Assembly (NCBI GenBank): GCA_022779485.1
Contig: JALFTC010000009.1
Location: forward strand, 1-43,709
Direction of reading: 5' to 3'
Origin: Ruminococcus sp.
Lineage (GTDB): Bacteria > Bacillota > Clostridia > Oscillospirales > Acutalibacteraceae
DNA length: 43,709 bases
The notes under the pieces are model-generated. The model was not told where the DNA came from. It was given only the letters and a program-made list of their open reading frames with translations, and ran no database searches. Every line of letters starts with the position of its first letter. Position 1 is the stretch's first letter. This document shows, one piece after another, positions 7,301 to 15,275 of this stretch. The position numbers and the translations under genes were made by a program.

Positions 7301-9880
7301 ATGAAAAAGGTTATTTCATTATTCCTGTCTATACTAATGCTTTTCAGCACTATGACAGGACTGACCTTCACGGCACAAGCCAAGGAGAAAATCACTAAAA
7401 TTGAAGTAGACAGTGTACCGGAACCGTTCATTGGTGCAACTATCAAAGATTTGTGCTCCTTCTCCGTTCCTGAAGGGGCAGAGTATTGTGGATACAGCAG
7501 CGATTTTACTAAGTGTATGCTGTGGTTTGATCTGGATTCCGACACACCGAATACACCGCTTCCTACGGATACCGTTTGCGTAGAGGGACATAGTTACAGA
7601 GTGTCCGTAAGATTGATTGCTGTCGGCAATACTTTTGCATCCTCACCAAAAGTGTATATTAACGGTAACGAAGGTTGGACAAGTACTTATCTTGGCAGAA
7701 ACCCAAGTACCTCCCTTGCAGTGGAATATCAATTTCCTAAATTGAAAAAGAAACCTATTGACAATATAAATGCTTTCTTTGAGTTTAACGAATTTACCAA
7801 GGGTATTACGGTGAACAGCTATTCCACCCTTGTTTATGGTAATAAGGTGAATACAGTCACAACCGGGTGGTTTCACGATGGAAAAGCTGTACAGGGAGAT
7901 ACAACAGTTACCTATGGCAACTGGGGATTCCTAATCGGTCTTACAGCGTCGGGCGATTTCTATTTTGATAAATCGTCCACCATTACTATTGAAGATAAGT
8001 TGCTGACAACGACGGATATTTATTTAAACGGAAAGGTCGCTTTCTTCCGCTCGGCAGATGATTTCTTCACCGTTTCATGCACCCATAACTATTCATCAAG
8101 CTGGTCATGTGACGGCACTACTCACTGGAAAGAGTGTTCCATTTGCAACGAAAAGGGCGAACTAAATGCTCATACCTTTGGTGCAGGCGTAACAGAGGGC
8201 GAGGTTACAACCTACACCTGTTCAGAATGTGGATACAAAAAAGTAGATAAATATATTGAGAACGGTTTTCGTTATGCTGATGTTGACGGTGGCGTTCAGG
8301 TGGTTACATATCAAGGAAATGATGTAAATGTTAATGTTCCTGATGTTTTAGGCGGTAAAAAGGTTGTCAGCATCGCAGACTATGCATTTGCCACGGCAAA
8401 AAACAAAACTTCTATCAAGAGTATTACACTTCCGTCCACCGTTACCTCTATCGGTAAAAATGCCTTTAACGGATGTACTGCACTGACAAGCGTAAATATT
8501 CCTTCAGGTGTAACAAGAATTGAAAATGAAACCTTCCTTGGTTGCGAAAGCTTGGGAAATATTGCTATTCCATACGGTGTTACTTTCATAGGAACAAGCG
8601 CTTTTCAAGGCTGTGGAATTTCTTCCATTGTTATTCCTTGTAGCGTAAATACAATAAAATCACAGGCTTTCCGTGGATGTGACAATCTGGGTAGCGTTGT
8701 TGTTCCGGATTCTGTTACTACTCTTGAAACCGGTGCCTTTATCAGTTGTAAAGGACTGAAAACAGTTGTTATCGGTGACAGAGTTACAAAAATTCCTGAT
8801 TCCGTTTTTGATTCCAGCAACGCATTGGAAAGCCTTACACTTCCTGCCGGTTTAACATCTATCGGCAAATATAATCTTGATAATAAATCAAACTTTACTA
8901 AGATTTATTTCAGAGGTACTCAGACACAGTGGAATGCAGTTAAAATCGGAACTTATAATACTAACTCTGCAACCGTTGAATATAATTACACCAAAAAGAC
9001 GGATGTTGGACAGCATAAGTACCAGAAACTGACAGCTGTTGAGCCAAACTGCGTAAACGAAGGCTTTGTGCTAAACATCTGCGAAGGTTGCACCGACAGC
9101 TTCAAAACAAATGTAACACCAGCTACAGGTATTCATACCTATAACAGCGGTGCGATTACCAAAGAGACAACCTGCACAGAAGACGGCGAGAAAGTATATT
9201 CTTGCAACATCTGCGGTGCAAGTCACACCGAAACAATCCCATCAACAGGTCACCAAATTGGTACAATAACAACTAAGGCAACAACAAGCAGGGACGGAAA
9301 AATCGTTGAGGAATGTTCAGTATGTAAGGAAATTATTTCCGAAACAATTATTTCAAAGGTATCAAGCGTCAAGCTTTCTGCAACAAGCTACACATATAAC
9401 GGAAAGGTCAGGACTCCGTCTGTAACGGTTAAGGACAGCAAGGGCAACTCCTTGGTGAAAAACACAGACTATACAGTATCCTATGCAAGTGGCAGAAAGA
9501 ATGTAGGCAAGTACGCAGTAAAAATTACCTTTAAGGGTAATTACAGCGGAACAAAGACTCTCTATTTCACAATCAAGCCAAAGGCTACAACCATTTCAAA
9601 GGTAACTTCAGGCTCAAAGAAATTTACTGTTAAGTGGAAGAAGCAGGCTACTCAGACAACCGGCTATCAGATTCAGTACAGCACAAGCAGTAAATTCAGC
9701 AAAGCAAAAACCGTAACTGTAAGTAAGAACAGCACCACATCAAAAACTATTTCAAAGCTAAAGGCAAAGAAAAAGTATTATGTAAGAGTCAGAACCTACA
9801 AGACCGTTAAATTTAACGGCAAGGCTACAAATATTTACTCATCCTGGAGCAAGGAAAAATATGTAACAACAAAGAAATAA
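7301..9880 (+). CDS. BspA-like leucine-rich-repeat surface protein
   Basis: An 859-residue secreted protein. A signal peptide (MKKVISLFLSILMLFSTMTG, cleavage near TFTAQA) is followed by an N-terminal domain (about 30-260), then a CxxC-bearing segment (WKECSICNEKGEL, then TYTCSECGYKK). Residues about 345-545 are BspA-type LRR units (VTSIGKNAFNGCTALTSVNI and similar). A second CxxC segment (YSCNICGASHTET) follows, then an Ig-like module (LSATSYTYNGKVRTPSVTV) and a C-terminal fibronectin III-like domain ending in a lysine-rich tail. There is no LPxTG motif, so attachment to the cell wall is probably non-covalent. Such proteins bind host or dietary polymers or other cells. The ATG follows AAAGGAG at good spacing. 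The promoter carries the conserved regulon element. Confidence 0.9.
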   Translation: MKKVISLFLSILMLFSTMTGLTFTAQAKEKITKIEVDSVPEPFIGATIKDLCSFSVPEGAEYCGYSSDFTKCMLWFDLDSDTPNTPLPTDTVCVEGHSYRVSVRLIAVGNTFASSPKVYINGNEGWTSTYLGRNPSTSLAVEYQFPKLKKKPIDNINAFFEFNEFTKGITVNSYSTLVYGNKVNTVTTGWFHDGKAVQGDTTVTYGNWGFLIGLTASGDFYFDKSSTITIEDKLLTTTDIYLNGKVAFFRSADDFFTVSCTHNYSSSWSCDGTTHWKECSICNEKGELNAHTFGAGVTEGEVTTYTCSECGYKKVDKYIENGFRYADVDGGVQVVTYQGNDVNVNVPDVLGGKKVVSIADYAFATAKNKTSIKSITLPSTVTSIGKNAFNGCTALTSVNIPSGVTRIENETFLGCESLGNIAIPYGVTFIGTSAFQGCGISSIVIPCSVNTIKSQAFRGCDNLGSVVVPDSVTTLETGAFISCKGLKTVVIGDRVTKIPDSVFDSSNALESLTLPAGLTSIGKYNLDNKSNFTKIYFRGTQTQWNAVKIGTYNTNSATVEYNYTKKTDVGQHKYQKLTAVEPNCVNEGFVLNICEGCTDSFKTNVTPATGIHTYNSGAITKETTCTEDGEKVYSCNICGASHTETIPSTGHQIGTITTKATTSRDGKIVEECSVCKEIISETIISKVSSVKLSATSYTYNGKVRTPSVTVKDSKGNSLVKNTDYTVSYASGRKNVGKYAVKITFKGNYSGTKTLYFTIKPKATTISKVTSGSKKFTVKWKKQATQTTGYQIQYSTSSKFSKAKTVTVSKNSTTSKTISKLKAKKKYYVRVRTYKTVKFNGKATNIYSSWSKEKYVTTKK

Positions 9881-9904
9881 TAGTACAATATTTCTTCCCA
9901 AAAA

Positions 9905-9940
9905 AGACGGTAGTGGATTTCCGCTACCGTTTTTTCTTTT
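9905..9940 (+). terminator. Rho-independent terminator
   Basis: ACGGTAGTGG, loop ATTT, CCGCTACCGTTTTTTC. Confidence 0.85.
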
Positions 9941-9949
9941 GCCCGAAAA

Positions 9950-9995
9950 GTTTGCACTAAAGTACGATGTTTTGGGCTATATAAATCTGTATAAT
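9950..9995 (+). promoter_or_regulatory. Conserved regulon element, copy 3, with -10 box
   Basis: The core GTTTGCACTAAAGTAC plus GATGT (9950-9970) is followed after 19 bases by TATAAT (9990-9995), the same spacing as copy 2. Transcription should start near 10003, inside a MITE end fragment. Confidence 0.7.
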
Positions 9996-9998
9996 AAA

Positions 9999-10029
9999 AT
10001 GTGTAAAGTGAGTTATTCAGTGTTTCCCT
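9999..10029 (+). repeat. MITE right-end fragment in a 5' leader
   Basis: GTGTAAAGTGAGTTATTCAG then TGTTTCCC match the right end of the full copy at 12685-12849. No matching left end is present. Confidence 0.6.
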
Positions 10030-10073
10030 GTATTTTGCGGTAATCGGTGAAATAATTATTCGTGAGGCTTTTA

Positions 10074-10724
10074 ATGGAAATAATTGTCTTTTTGTTGTCG
10101 GTCTCTTTGATGTTGGTATGTATTGCAGTTTTCTGTTATAAAGGTTTCAAGTCAAAGGAAAATCTGAGATATACAGGTATGCCCGACCCGGAGTATATTC
10201 GCAAGCAAAAGACTGTTAATCAGGTTAATATGGTGTACGGTACAGACAAAATTCCCATAACCCTTTACAAGCCGGATGATGCCTACTTTACTATTCCACC
10301 CGGGATTGCCCTTAATGCCGGAGAAAGAGTATGGCTTCGGGCGAATGATTCGTCTTGGAGTGCAGAGGTTTTTGGCGTGGTATGTTTTGAGAATAGTTTA
10401 CAAAGCGATGCTTTCGTGGAGTATTACTATAAAGGTGAGTTGAGCAATTCCGATGAAGAGCTTGAATACTTCCGTCAGGAAGTAACTGACCTTGGTATTA
10501 CATATATGAACAAACCCGTGAAGCTCATTAAAAGCACATATAAAAAATCAAATGAAAAAAAAACATACCAGGCGTGTTTTGTCGGATTTGAATTTGACAA
10601 TACAAGCAACGGTGTTCCTTTTGGCAGAGGTCTTATGGGATTTAAGATATACAATATCAAAAAAGAAATTTCAGTCGATTACATCAAAGGTTTGTTTTGC
10701 GAGCTGTTCAATCCCGAAAGATAA
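10074..10724 (+). CDS. Membrane-anchored hypothetical protein
   Basis: A 216-residue protein with one N-terminal hydrophobic segment (MEIIVFLLSVSLMLVCIAVF), then a soluble domain with beta-rich stretches (IPITLYKPDDAYFTIPPGIA). The anchor suggests the soluble part sits on one face of the cytoplasmic membrane; there is no lipobox. I do not recognise the family. The ATG at 10074 follows GTGAGG with 8-base spacing; a GTG at 10062 is less likely. It is the first gene of a three-gene unit transcribed from the copy-3 element promoter. Confidence 0.75.
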   Translation: MEIIVFLLSVSLMLVCIAVFCYKGFKSKENLRYTGMPDPEYIRKQKTVNQVNMVYGTDKIPITLYKPDDAYFTIPPGIALNAGERVWLRANDSSWSAEVFGVVCFENSLQSDAFVEYYYKGELSNSDEELEYFRQEVTDLGITYMNKPVKLIKSTYKKSNEKKTYQACFVGFEFDNTSNGVPFGRGLMGFKIYNIKKEISVDYIKGLFCELFNPER

Positions 10725-10776
10725 TTTGTAAGGAAGTTCTTTGATAATTATAAAATAACATACAGGAGGTTTAGTT

Positions 10777-11214
10777 ATGAATTATATTGGAAAATGGGTT
10801 TTTGATTCTATAGGAACGCATGATGATGAAAAAGGTATGATTTACTTAAACGCTGATGAATATCTTGCATCACCAATGCCCTATATTGATGAAACTGATG
10901 AAGAAGCAGTTGCCGATGAAATGGACGAAAGAAAGAAAACTATCGGTATGCAGGTGAAAATTTGCGATGACGGCAAACTGTATTTTCTTATGCCTGTACC
11001 TGACGGAGTATCAGAAGCAGAACTTAAAGAGGTGATAAGCACGGGAGAACTTATGCTTATTGACGATATGCTCACCGATAAAGCAATAGCGTGGGAAGAA
11101 AGAGACGGCGAGCTTTGGTATGATACCGGTATAGGAGACGACTCGTGGACAAAGGCAATAGATGAAAACGGTTTTTTCACAATTATAACAATGAGATTTA
11201 AAAAGATTGATTAA
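10777..11214 (+). CDS. Acidic hypothetical protein, 145 residues
   Basis: Starts MNYIGKWVFDSIGTHDDEKG with an excellent AGGAGG site. There is no signal peptide or membrane segment. The KWVFDS... opening and the later ELWYDTGIGDDSW and FFTIITMRFKKID strands resemble a small lipocalin-like beta barrel of the kind found in Firmicutes proteins that start with IGKW. That resemblance is weak and no function can be given. It is very acidic in the middle (DETDEEAVADEMDE). It is co-transcribed with its neighbours: the next gene begins 13 bases after its stop. Confidence 0.75.
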   Translation: MNYIGKWVFDSIGTHDDEKGMIYLNADEYLASPMPYIDETDEEAVADEMDERKKTIGMQVKICDDGKLYFLMPVPDGVSEAELKEVISTGELMLIDDMLTDKAIAWEERDGELWYDTGIGDDSWTKAIDENGFFTIITMRFKKID

Positions 11215-11227
11215 CGGAGGTTTTGTT

Positions 11228-11827
11228 ATGGGATTTTTTGATTCGCTAATGAAAGCAGCAGAAAACACGATTAAAAAAGAGGCTACAAAAGCAGTAACCG
11301 GTGCGGCTCAATCCATAGGAAAGGGTAAAAATCGTTCTGAAAGCTTTACCTTTTCTTCTCTGCCGACAAGTTTGAGTGAATTGCAGGCACTGCCCGAAGC
11401 AACCCTTGATTCACCGTTCAAAACAGCGGCACTAACTCTTGCTGTGCTTTGCAGATATGAAGAGGATTGTAATGGAACATTTGAAATGCTTGATTTTCTC
11501 AAAGGGCCTGAAAATGTAAGTTCATACGAAAAGCAGTTTATCAAAGAACGGCTTGAAGATAAATACTATAAGCCTTTCTCGTTTTTTAACGGCGCAACTC
11601 CCGAAAACGGATACAAGCCATCAACACCATATACCATAGCCATATACGAAAACCCATATTCGTTTGACAATGAAAATTGGGCAACTCTTTGGGTTAAAAG
11701 CGGTGGCGGTGATAATATGAGGTCTATAAAGCTTCGCAAAAAGCCATCCACAGGTCAATGGTTTTTAAACGAAATTCAATGTCTTTCCGATATAAGAGTG
11801 CCTGTAAGTGAAGATCCCTGGGCGTAA
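11228..11827 (+). CDS. Hypothetical protein, 199 residues
   Basis: Starts MGFFDSLMKAAENTIKKEAT after GGAGG. The N-terminus is an amphipathic helix; the rest is soluble, with LKGPENVSSYEKQFIKERLE and the FFNGATPENGYKPSTPYTIA segment typical of an uncharacterised Firmicutes family (function unknown). A tryptophan/serine/glycine-rich segment (WATLWVKSGGGDNMRSIKLR) follows. It is the last gene of the operon. A complete MITE-like repeat begins two bases after its stop codon. An ATG-less start at 11207 can be dismissed because the ribosome binding site lies inside it. Confidence 0.75.
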   Translation: MGFFDSLMKAAENTIKKEATKAVTGAAQSIGKGKNRSESFTFSSLPTSLSELQALPEATLDSPFKTAALTLAVLCRYEEDCNGTFEMLDFLKGPENVSSYEKQFIKERLEDKYYKPFSFFNGATPENGYKPSTPYTIAIYENPYSFDNENWATLWVKSGGGDNMRSIKLRKKPSTGQWFLNEIQCLSDIRVPVSEDPWA

Positions 11828-11828
11828 C

Positions 11829-11993
11829 TAAGGAAACACTGAATAAATCACTTTACACATCTTGTGCGCATATTTTCTGCCGGTATGCCCAAAAAATCCT
11901 CAGAGTACGCCAGTATTCCTGCGGTTTTTTAAACATACCGACAAAAAATCTGACAGCACAATCTGTGCAAATGATTTAATCAGTGTTTTCCTA
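11829..11993 (+). mobile_element. MITE-like repeat, full copy 1
   Basis: The left end TAAGGAAACACTGAATAAAT and the right end (ATTTAATCAGTGTTTTCCTA) are terminal inverted repeats. Internal arms (GGTATGCCCAAAAAATCC / GGTTTTTTAAACATACC) make the whole unit a long imperfect hairpin. It has no coding capacity. Confidence 0.8.
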
Positions 11994-11997
11994 AAAG

Positions 11998-12030
11998 TAT
12001 GCTGCCGAAAGTTTTTTTGACGGCAGCATA
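11998..12030 (+). terminator. Hairpin, probable terminator
   Basis: TATGCTGCCG and CGGCAGCATA form a perfect 10-base stem with a loop containing seven T. There is only a weak T tract after the stem, so termination is less certain. It lies just after the MITE and just before the next regulon element. Confidence 0.55.
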
Positions 12031-12032
12031 TA

Positions 12033-12090
12033 GTTTGCTCTAAATGTTTGCACTAAAGTACGATGTGCGGACTGTATAAATCTGTATAAA
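12033..12090 (+). promoter_or_regulatory. Conserved regulon element, copy 4, with extra half copy
   Basis: The core GTTTGCACTAAAGTAC plus GATGT lies at 12046-12066. Directly before it is GTTTGCTCTAAAT (12033-12045), a 13-base tandem near-copy. A -10 box TATAAA (12085-12090) follows 18 bases after the core. The downstream start codon is at 12115. Confidence 0.7.
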
Positions 12091-12114
12091 GGTATCACAA
12101 GGAGATAAAATGAG

Positions 12115-12501
12115 ATGAAAAACATCGTTGTCTGCATGGGAAACGGTCTGCTATCCGAAGCAATTATTAATATGCTCAAAAACAGTGGCGAATTTAAGCC
12201 TTTTCGTGTTCTGATTCAGAAAAACAGCAATATCGCAAATGAATGTGAAGCACTATCTGCCGACATCCTCCTGTTGGATGTGTCTTATACTTTTGGCACG
12301 ACTATGGAGACACGCCTGAACGAAGTAAAGCAAGTGAGGGAAAAAATTCCCACCTGTAAACTTGTAATGCTTTGCGATGAAAATTCAGCACCCGAAATCG
12401 CCCGTGAGGTAGCCAATGCGAAAAAGGACGGGCTAATCGACGCTTTCTTTTATTCATCTGTAACCGAAAAATATTTGACGGCGGTGCTCGCTTCTCTTTA
12501 A
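12115..12501 (+). CDS. Stand-alone degenerate receiver-like protein
   Basis: A 128-residue protein the size of one response-regulator receiver domain, with no output domain. D55 in ADILLLDVSY aligns with the phospho-acceptor. The usual acidic residues after strand 1 are absent (IVVCMGNG instead of xVDDD), and no clear conserved lysine is visible before the last helix. It is therefore probably a pseudo-receiver that does not take up phosphate normally and may bind another signalling protein. The ATG follows AAGGAGAT. Its promoter has the same conserved element as the units next to the kinase/NarL operon, which makes it a candidate feedback or adaptor protein of that system. Confidence 0.75.
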   Translation: MKNIVVCMGNGLLSEAIINMLKNSGEFKPFRVLIQKNSNIANECEALSADILLLDVSYTFGTTMETRLNEVKQVREKIPTCKLVMLCDENSAPEIAREVANAKKDGLIDAFFYSSVTEKYLTAVLASL

Positions 12502-12684
12502 CGAGAATAACAAAGGGTAGGTTACAGAAAACAGTTACTGACTCTTTCGACTTGTTTTTGGGATAGTGATGACGGCAGAATTGCCATAATCGGTGTAAAA
12601 CAAAATTAAACTAACTATTTTTAGTAAATATTAAATTACATAAATTTCAACAGATGTAAAATATTTATGATTATTAGGAGAAAT

Positions 12685-12849
12685 TAGGGAAACACTGATT
12701 AAATCTTTTGCACAGATTGTACAGTCAGATTTTTTGTCGGTTAGCCCAAAAAAACGCAGGAATACTGACGTATTGCGAGTATTTTTTGGGCTAACCGACG
12801 GAAAATATGCAAACAAGATGTGTAAAGTGATTTATTCAGTGTTTCCTTA
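12685..12849 (-). mobile_element. MITE-like repeat, full copy 2, opposite orientation
   Basis: The ends are TAGGGAAACACTGATTAAAT and ATTTATTCAGTGTTTCCTTA. The internal stem is nearly perfect (GTCGGTTAGCCCAAAAAA / TTTTTTGGGCTAACCGAC). It ends three bases before the ATG of the following lipoprotein gene. Confidence 0.8.
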
Positions 12850-12852
12850 GAT

Positions 12853-13329
12853 ATGAGAAAAATAACAGTGATTATAATGGTGATTATTATGACATTTTCT
12901 ATGGTAGCATGTAGTGACAACGGTGGCGAAACACCTGACAACAACTCTTTGGTAAGCTCGCAGTCTGACAGCGACAGTTCAAATGAAAGTTCTTCAGAGG
13001 CAAAGGCTGACCTTTCAAGTCCCTCTGTTGTGGTTGAGTTCGGGGATTTTGACGCTATTGAAAAATTAGGAAAAGATATGCAGAGTTTTGCAGTTGAAGA
13101 AAATACGGTAATTAAAATCACAGGCCTATATTCCTGCCCGGGTACTACTCCAAGCATTGTTGAAGAGGACAGTACAGGAAAAACTAAATTAGGGATTAGT
13201 ATGTACCTTGAAGATGGAATTGAAAAGCCTGCTGACGGTACAAAAATCGAGGCTGTAGGAGTTGCCGTTAAGGGTGACTACTTTATGGAGTTTCATGTGT
13301 CTGCTGACGGGTTTAAGGTATTGGAGTAA
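12853..13329 (+). CDS. Small lipoprotein with OB-fold-like domain
   Basis: A 158-residue protein. The signal sequence ends in lipobox SMVAC (Cys20), followed by a Ser/Asp/Asn/Glu-rich linker (about 21-55) and a soluble domain (about 56-158) with beta-rich segments (NTVIKITGLYSCPGTTPSIV). The pattern is reminiscent of small OB-fold lipoproteins that bind ligands at the cell surface; this is a weak inference. The gene has no ribosome binding site: the sequence immediately before the ATG is the end of a MITE. Expression is therefore either poor or driven from within or through the repeat. Confidence 0.75.
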   Translation: MRKITVIIMVIIMTFSMVACSDNGGETPDNNSLVSSQSDSDSSNESSSEAKADLSSPSVVVEFGDFDAIEKLGKDMQSFAVEENTVIKITGLYSCPGTTPSIVEEDSTGKTKLGISMYLEDGIEKPADGTKIEAVGVAVKGDYFMEFHVSADGFKVLE

Positions 13330-13649
13330 GCTTTTGTCCGGACAGATAAAGACAAGAAATTATGTTATAATTTCCTCATAGATTTAGGTAGGTAAAAACA
13401 GGCACCGACACGCTGAATCAACAGCCGGTCGGTGTCTGATTTATTTACATAAATTATTCAAGATTTTTGCCCGTCCTTATATTCCTTTTCAAATAGCCGA
13501 TGTGACAATCCGAAACCTGTTCACACCTAAAACTATGATGTTAAACTTTACCCGGTATGATAAATTATTAATAGACAAATGGGCGTGGTGGTGATATGAT
13601 ATTTATAAAATGAGTGATTAATAAATCGGAAGTTGTGAAGGTAAATTAA
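13330..13649 (+). other. Intergenic region with promoter-like box and hairpin
   Basis: An extended -10 box (TGTTATAAT, 13363-13371) is followed by a stem CACCGAC / GTCGGTG (13403-13409, 13428-13434) without a T tract. The rest shows nothing recognisable. A short leader RNA is possible but unsupported. Confidence 0.3.
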
Positions 13650-14126
13650 ATGTTTAGACCAATTCGAAAAGAGAAAAATGAAATCAGTATAGACGCAGCG
13701 AAAGAACTTCTTCGTTGTTCTCGTCGTGGCATACTGGCGGTTAATGGCGATAATGGTTATCCCTATGCTATACCGATTAATTATATGTATGATGCAGACG
13801 CAAATAAGATTATTTTTCATGGAGCAAAAGCAGGTTATAAGGTGGATTGTTTGAAAGTATGTGACAAGGTTTGTTTTACTATATGCGGTAATGAAAGCAT
13901 TAAAGGAGAACCGTGGGCACCGTTTATTCAAAGTGTGGTGGTCTTTGGACGATGCCATTTAGTCGAAAATCAAAATGACATTATTAAGCGTGTAAAGCAG
14001 TTTGCGATGAAGTATTATCCTGATAAAGAGATGGTAGATGCAGAAGTGGCATCATCAGGAAGAGCTGTTCAGATGTTCGAAATCGAAATAGAGCACCTTA
14101 GCGGAAAAGAAGTACAGGAACGATAA
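13650..14126 (+). CDS. NimA-like pyridoxamine 5'-phosphate oxidase family flavoprotein
   Basis: A 158-residue protein that opens MFRPIRKEKNEISIDAAKEL, the usual start of the NimA-like branch of the PNPOx split-barrel family. Residues 28-60 (RRGILAVNGDNGYPYAIPIN, then YMYD) and 65-85 (KIIFHGAKAGYKVDCLK) form the FMN-binding barrel. GEPWAPFIQSVVVFGRCHLV is the strand that closes the dimer. Members are cytoplasmic dimers that bind FMN or related cofactors and reduce small molecules such as nitro compounds; the natural substrate here is unknown. Length is normal for the family. AAGG lies about ten bases before the ATG. No operon partner. Confidence 0.88.
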   Translation: MFRPIRKEKNEISIDAAKELLRCSRRGILAVNGDNGYPYAIPINYMYDADANKIIFHGAKAGYKVDCLKVCDKVCFTICGNESIKGEPWAPFIQSVVVFGRCHLVENQNDIIKRVKQFAMKYYPDKEMVDAEVASSGRAVQMFEIEIEHLSGKEVQER

Positions 14127-14227
14127 ATCCCGGCTTGTCAAATAAATAAAAGAAGTAAAAATCAAAATTTATATTTTAAACATTAAGAATACACCACTCT
14201 AACTTTAGTAGGTTGCTATATATTGAG

Positions 14228-14246
14228 TTAAGGAAACGCTGATTTA
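14228..14246 (+). repeat. MITE left-end fragment
   Basis: TTAAGGAAACGCTGATTTA resembles the repeat ends but stands alone. It is followed 10 bases later by the ribosome binding site GGGAGG of the next gene. Confidence 0.5.
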
Positions 14247-14265
14247 GCAAAGTCGGGAGGAAATA

Positions 14266-14736
14266 ATGTTAGGTAATTTTGGATTTTCATATGTGGGATT
14301 AATATTTCTTTTGATGCTGATTATTCCAAACCTTATTTGGGCAAAGCATTTGCCACAGGGCTATACAGCGGAAAAGGAAAATAAAGTACTGCTGACTTTT
14401 GAAAGAATAGGTCAGGCACTAACCACTTGCTGTGCATTAATATTCTCTGACTTCAACATACATAGTTGGTCACATTGGTCTTGGTGGCTGATTGTTTCTT
14501 TTGCATTTATGATAATGTACGAAATTTGGTGGATAAGATATTTTCACAGTGAAAAAAGACTAAAGGATTTTTACAGCAGTTTTTTAGGCATACCTGTTGC
14601 AGGTGCCACACTCCCTGTAATAGCCTTTTTCCTACTTGGCATATACGGCAAGGTTATATGGCTGATGATTTCCGTAACCATTTTAGGAATCGGTCATATA
14701 GGCATACATTTACAGCATTATAAAGAGATTAAGTAA
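14266..14736 (+). CDS. Small four-helix membrane protein
   Basis: A 156-residue protein with about four transmembrane segments (residues 7-25, 48-62 with 66-85, 105-122 and 128-148). It contains a tryptophan-rich patch (HSWSHWSWWLIVSF) and ends in HIGIHLQHYKEIK. It should lie in the cytoplasmic membrane. I do not recognise a function; related small membrane proteins are common in Clostridia as uncharacterised genes. The start is well supported by GGGAGGAAAT. A strong terminator follows, so it is a single-gene unit. Confidence 0.75.
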   Translation: MLGNFGFSYVGLIFLLMLIIPNLIWAKHLPQGYTAEKENKVLLTFERIGQALTTCCALIFSDFNIHSWSHWSWWLIVSFAFMIMYEIWWIRYFHSEKRLKDFYSSFLGIPVAGATLPVIAFFLLGIYGKVIWLMISVTILGIGHIGIHLQHYKEIK

Positions 14737-14782
14737 AATCAACACAAAGCTAAAAATAAATTATCCCTTAACTAAAAAATTG

Positions 14783-14820
14783 AAACTTCCATTGTTTTTT
14801 TAATTCAATGGGAGTTTTTT
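14783..14820 (+). terminator. Rho-independent terminator
   Basis: AAACTTCCATTG, T-rich loop, CAATGGGAGTTTTTT. Confidence 0.85.
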
Positions 14821-14861
14821 ATTGTGATAGTCACGCATTATTTTATTTGAGTTTTAGTATT

Positions 14862-15037
14862 TAAGGAAACACTGAATAAATCACAATTAAAATTTATTTA
14901 CACATCTTGTTTGCATATTTTTCGCCATTAAGCCCCCAAATCCTCACAATGCGTCAGCATTCCTGCGGTTTTTTGAACAAACTGACGAAAAATCTGACGG
15001 CACAATATGTGCAAATGATTTAATCAGTGTTTCCTTA
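14862..15037 (+). mobile_element. MITE-like repeat, full copy 3
   Basis: The ends are TAAGGAAACACTGAATAAAT and ATTTAATCAGTGTTTCCTTA. The interior matches copy 1 (CACATCTTGTTTGCATATTT, CCTGCGGTTTTTTGAAC), with an 11-base insertion (CAATTAAAATT) near the left end. Confidence 0.8.
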
Positions 15038-15140
15038 ATTTTTAGTTAATGGTCACTACTCAAAACTAACTTCTTATTTTCAACAATTTTATTATTTTAA
15101 AATTATTATAATTTCAATATTTTATATTTCAAAATAACTA

Positions 15141-15170
15141 TTGACAAATTATGTTATATAGTTATATAAT
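15141..15170 (+). promoter_or_regulatory. Sigma-A promoter of the ABC transporter operon
   Basis: TTGACA (15141-15146), an 18-base spacer, TATAAT (15165-15170). The leader is about 100 bases long. Confidence 0.8.
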
Positions 15171-15275
15171 TTCATCATAAGATAATTGAATTATGGTAAC
15201 ATTGTTCAATTTGTTGTGATTTTGTGATTGTTGCAACAAATTACAATAATAATGAAATGAGGAATAAGAATAAAG

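Noticed and set aside
13372..13649. Possible riboswitch or small RNA after the extended -10 box
   Set aside because: Only one modest stem without a T tract and no known consensus could be seen.
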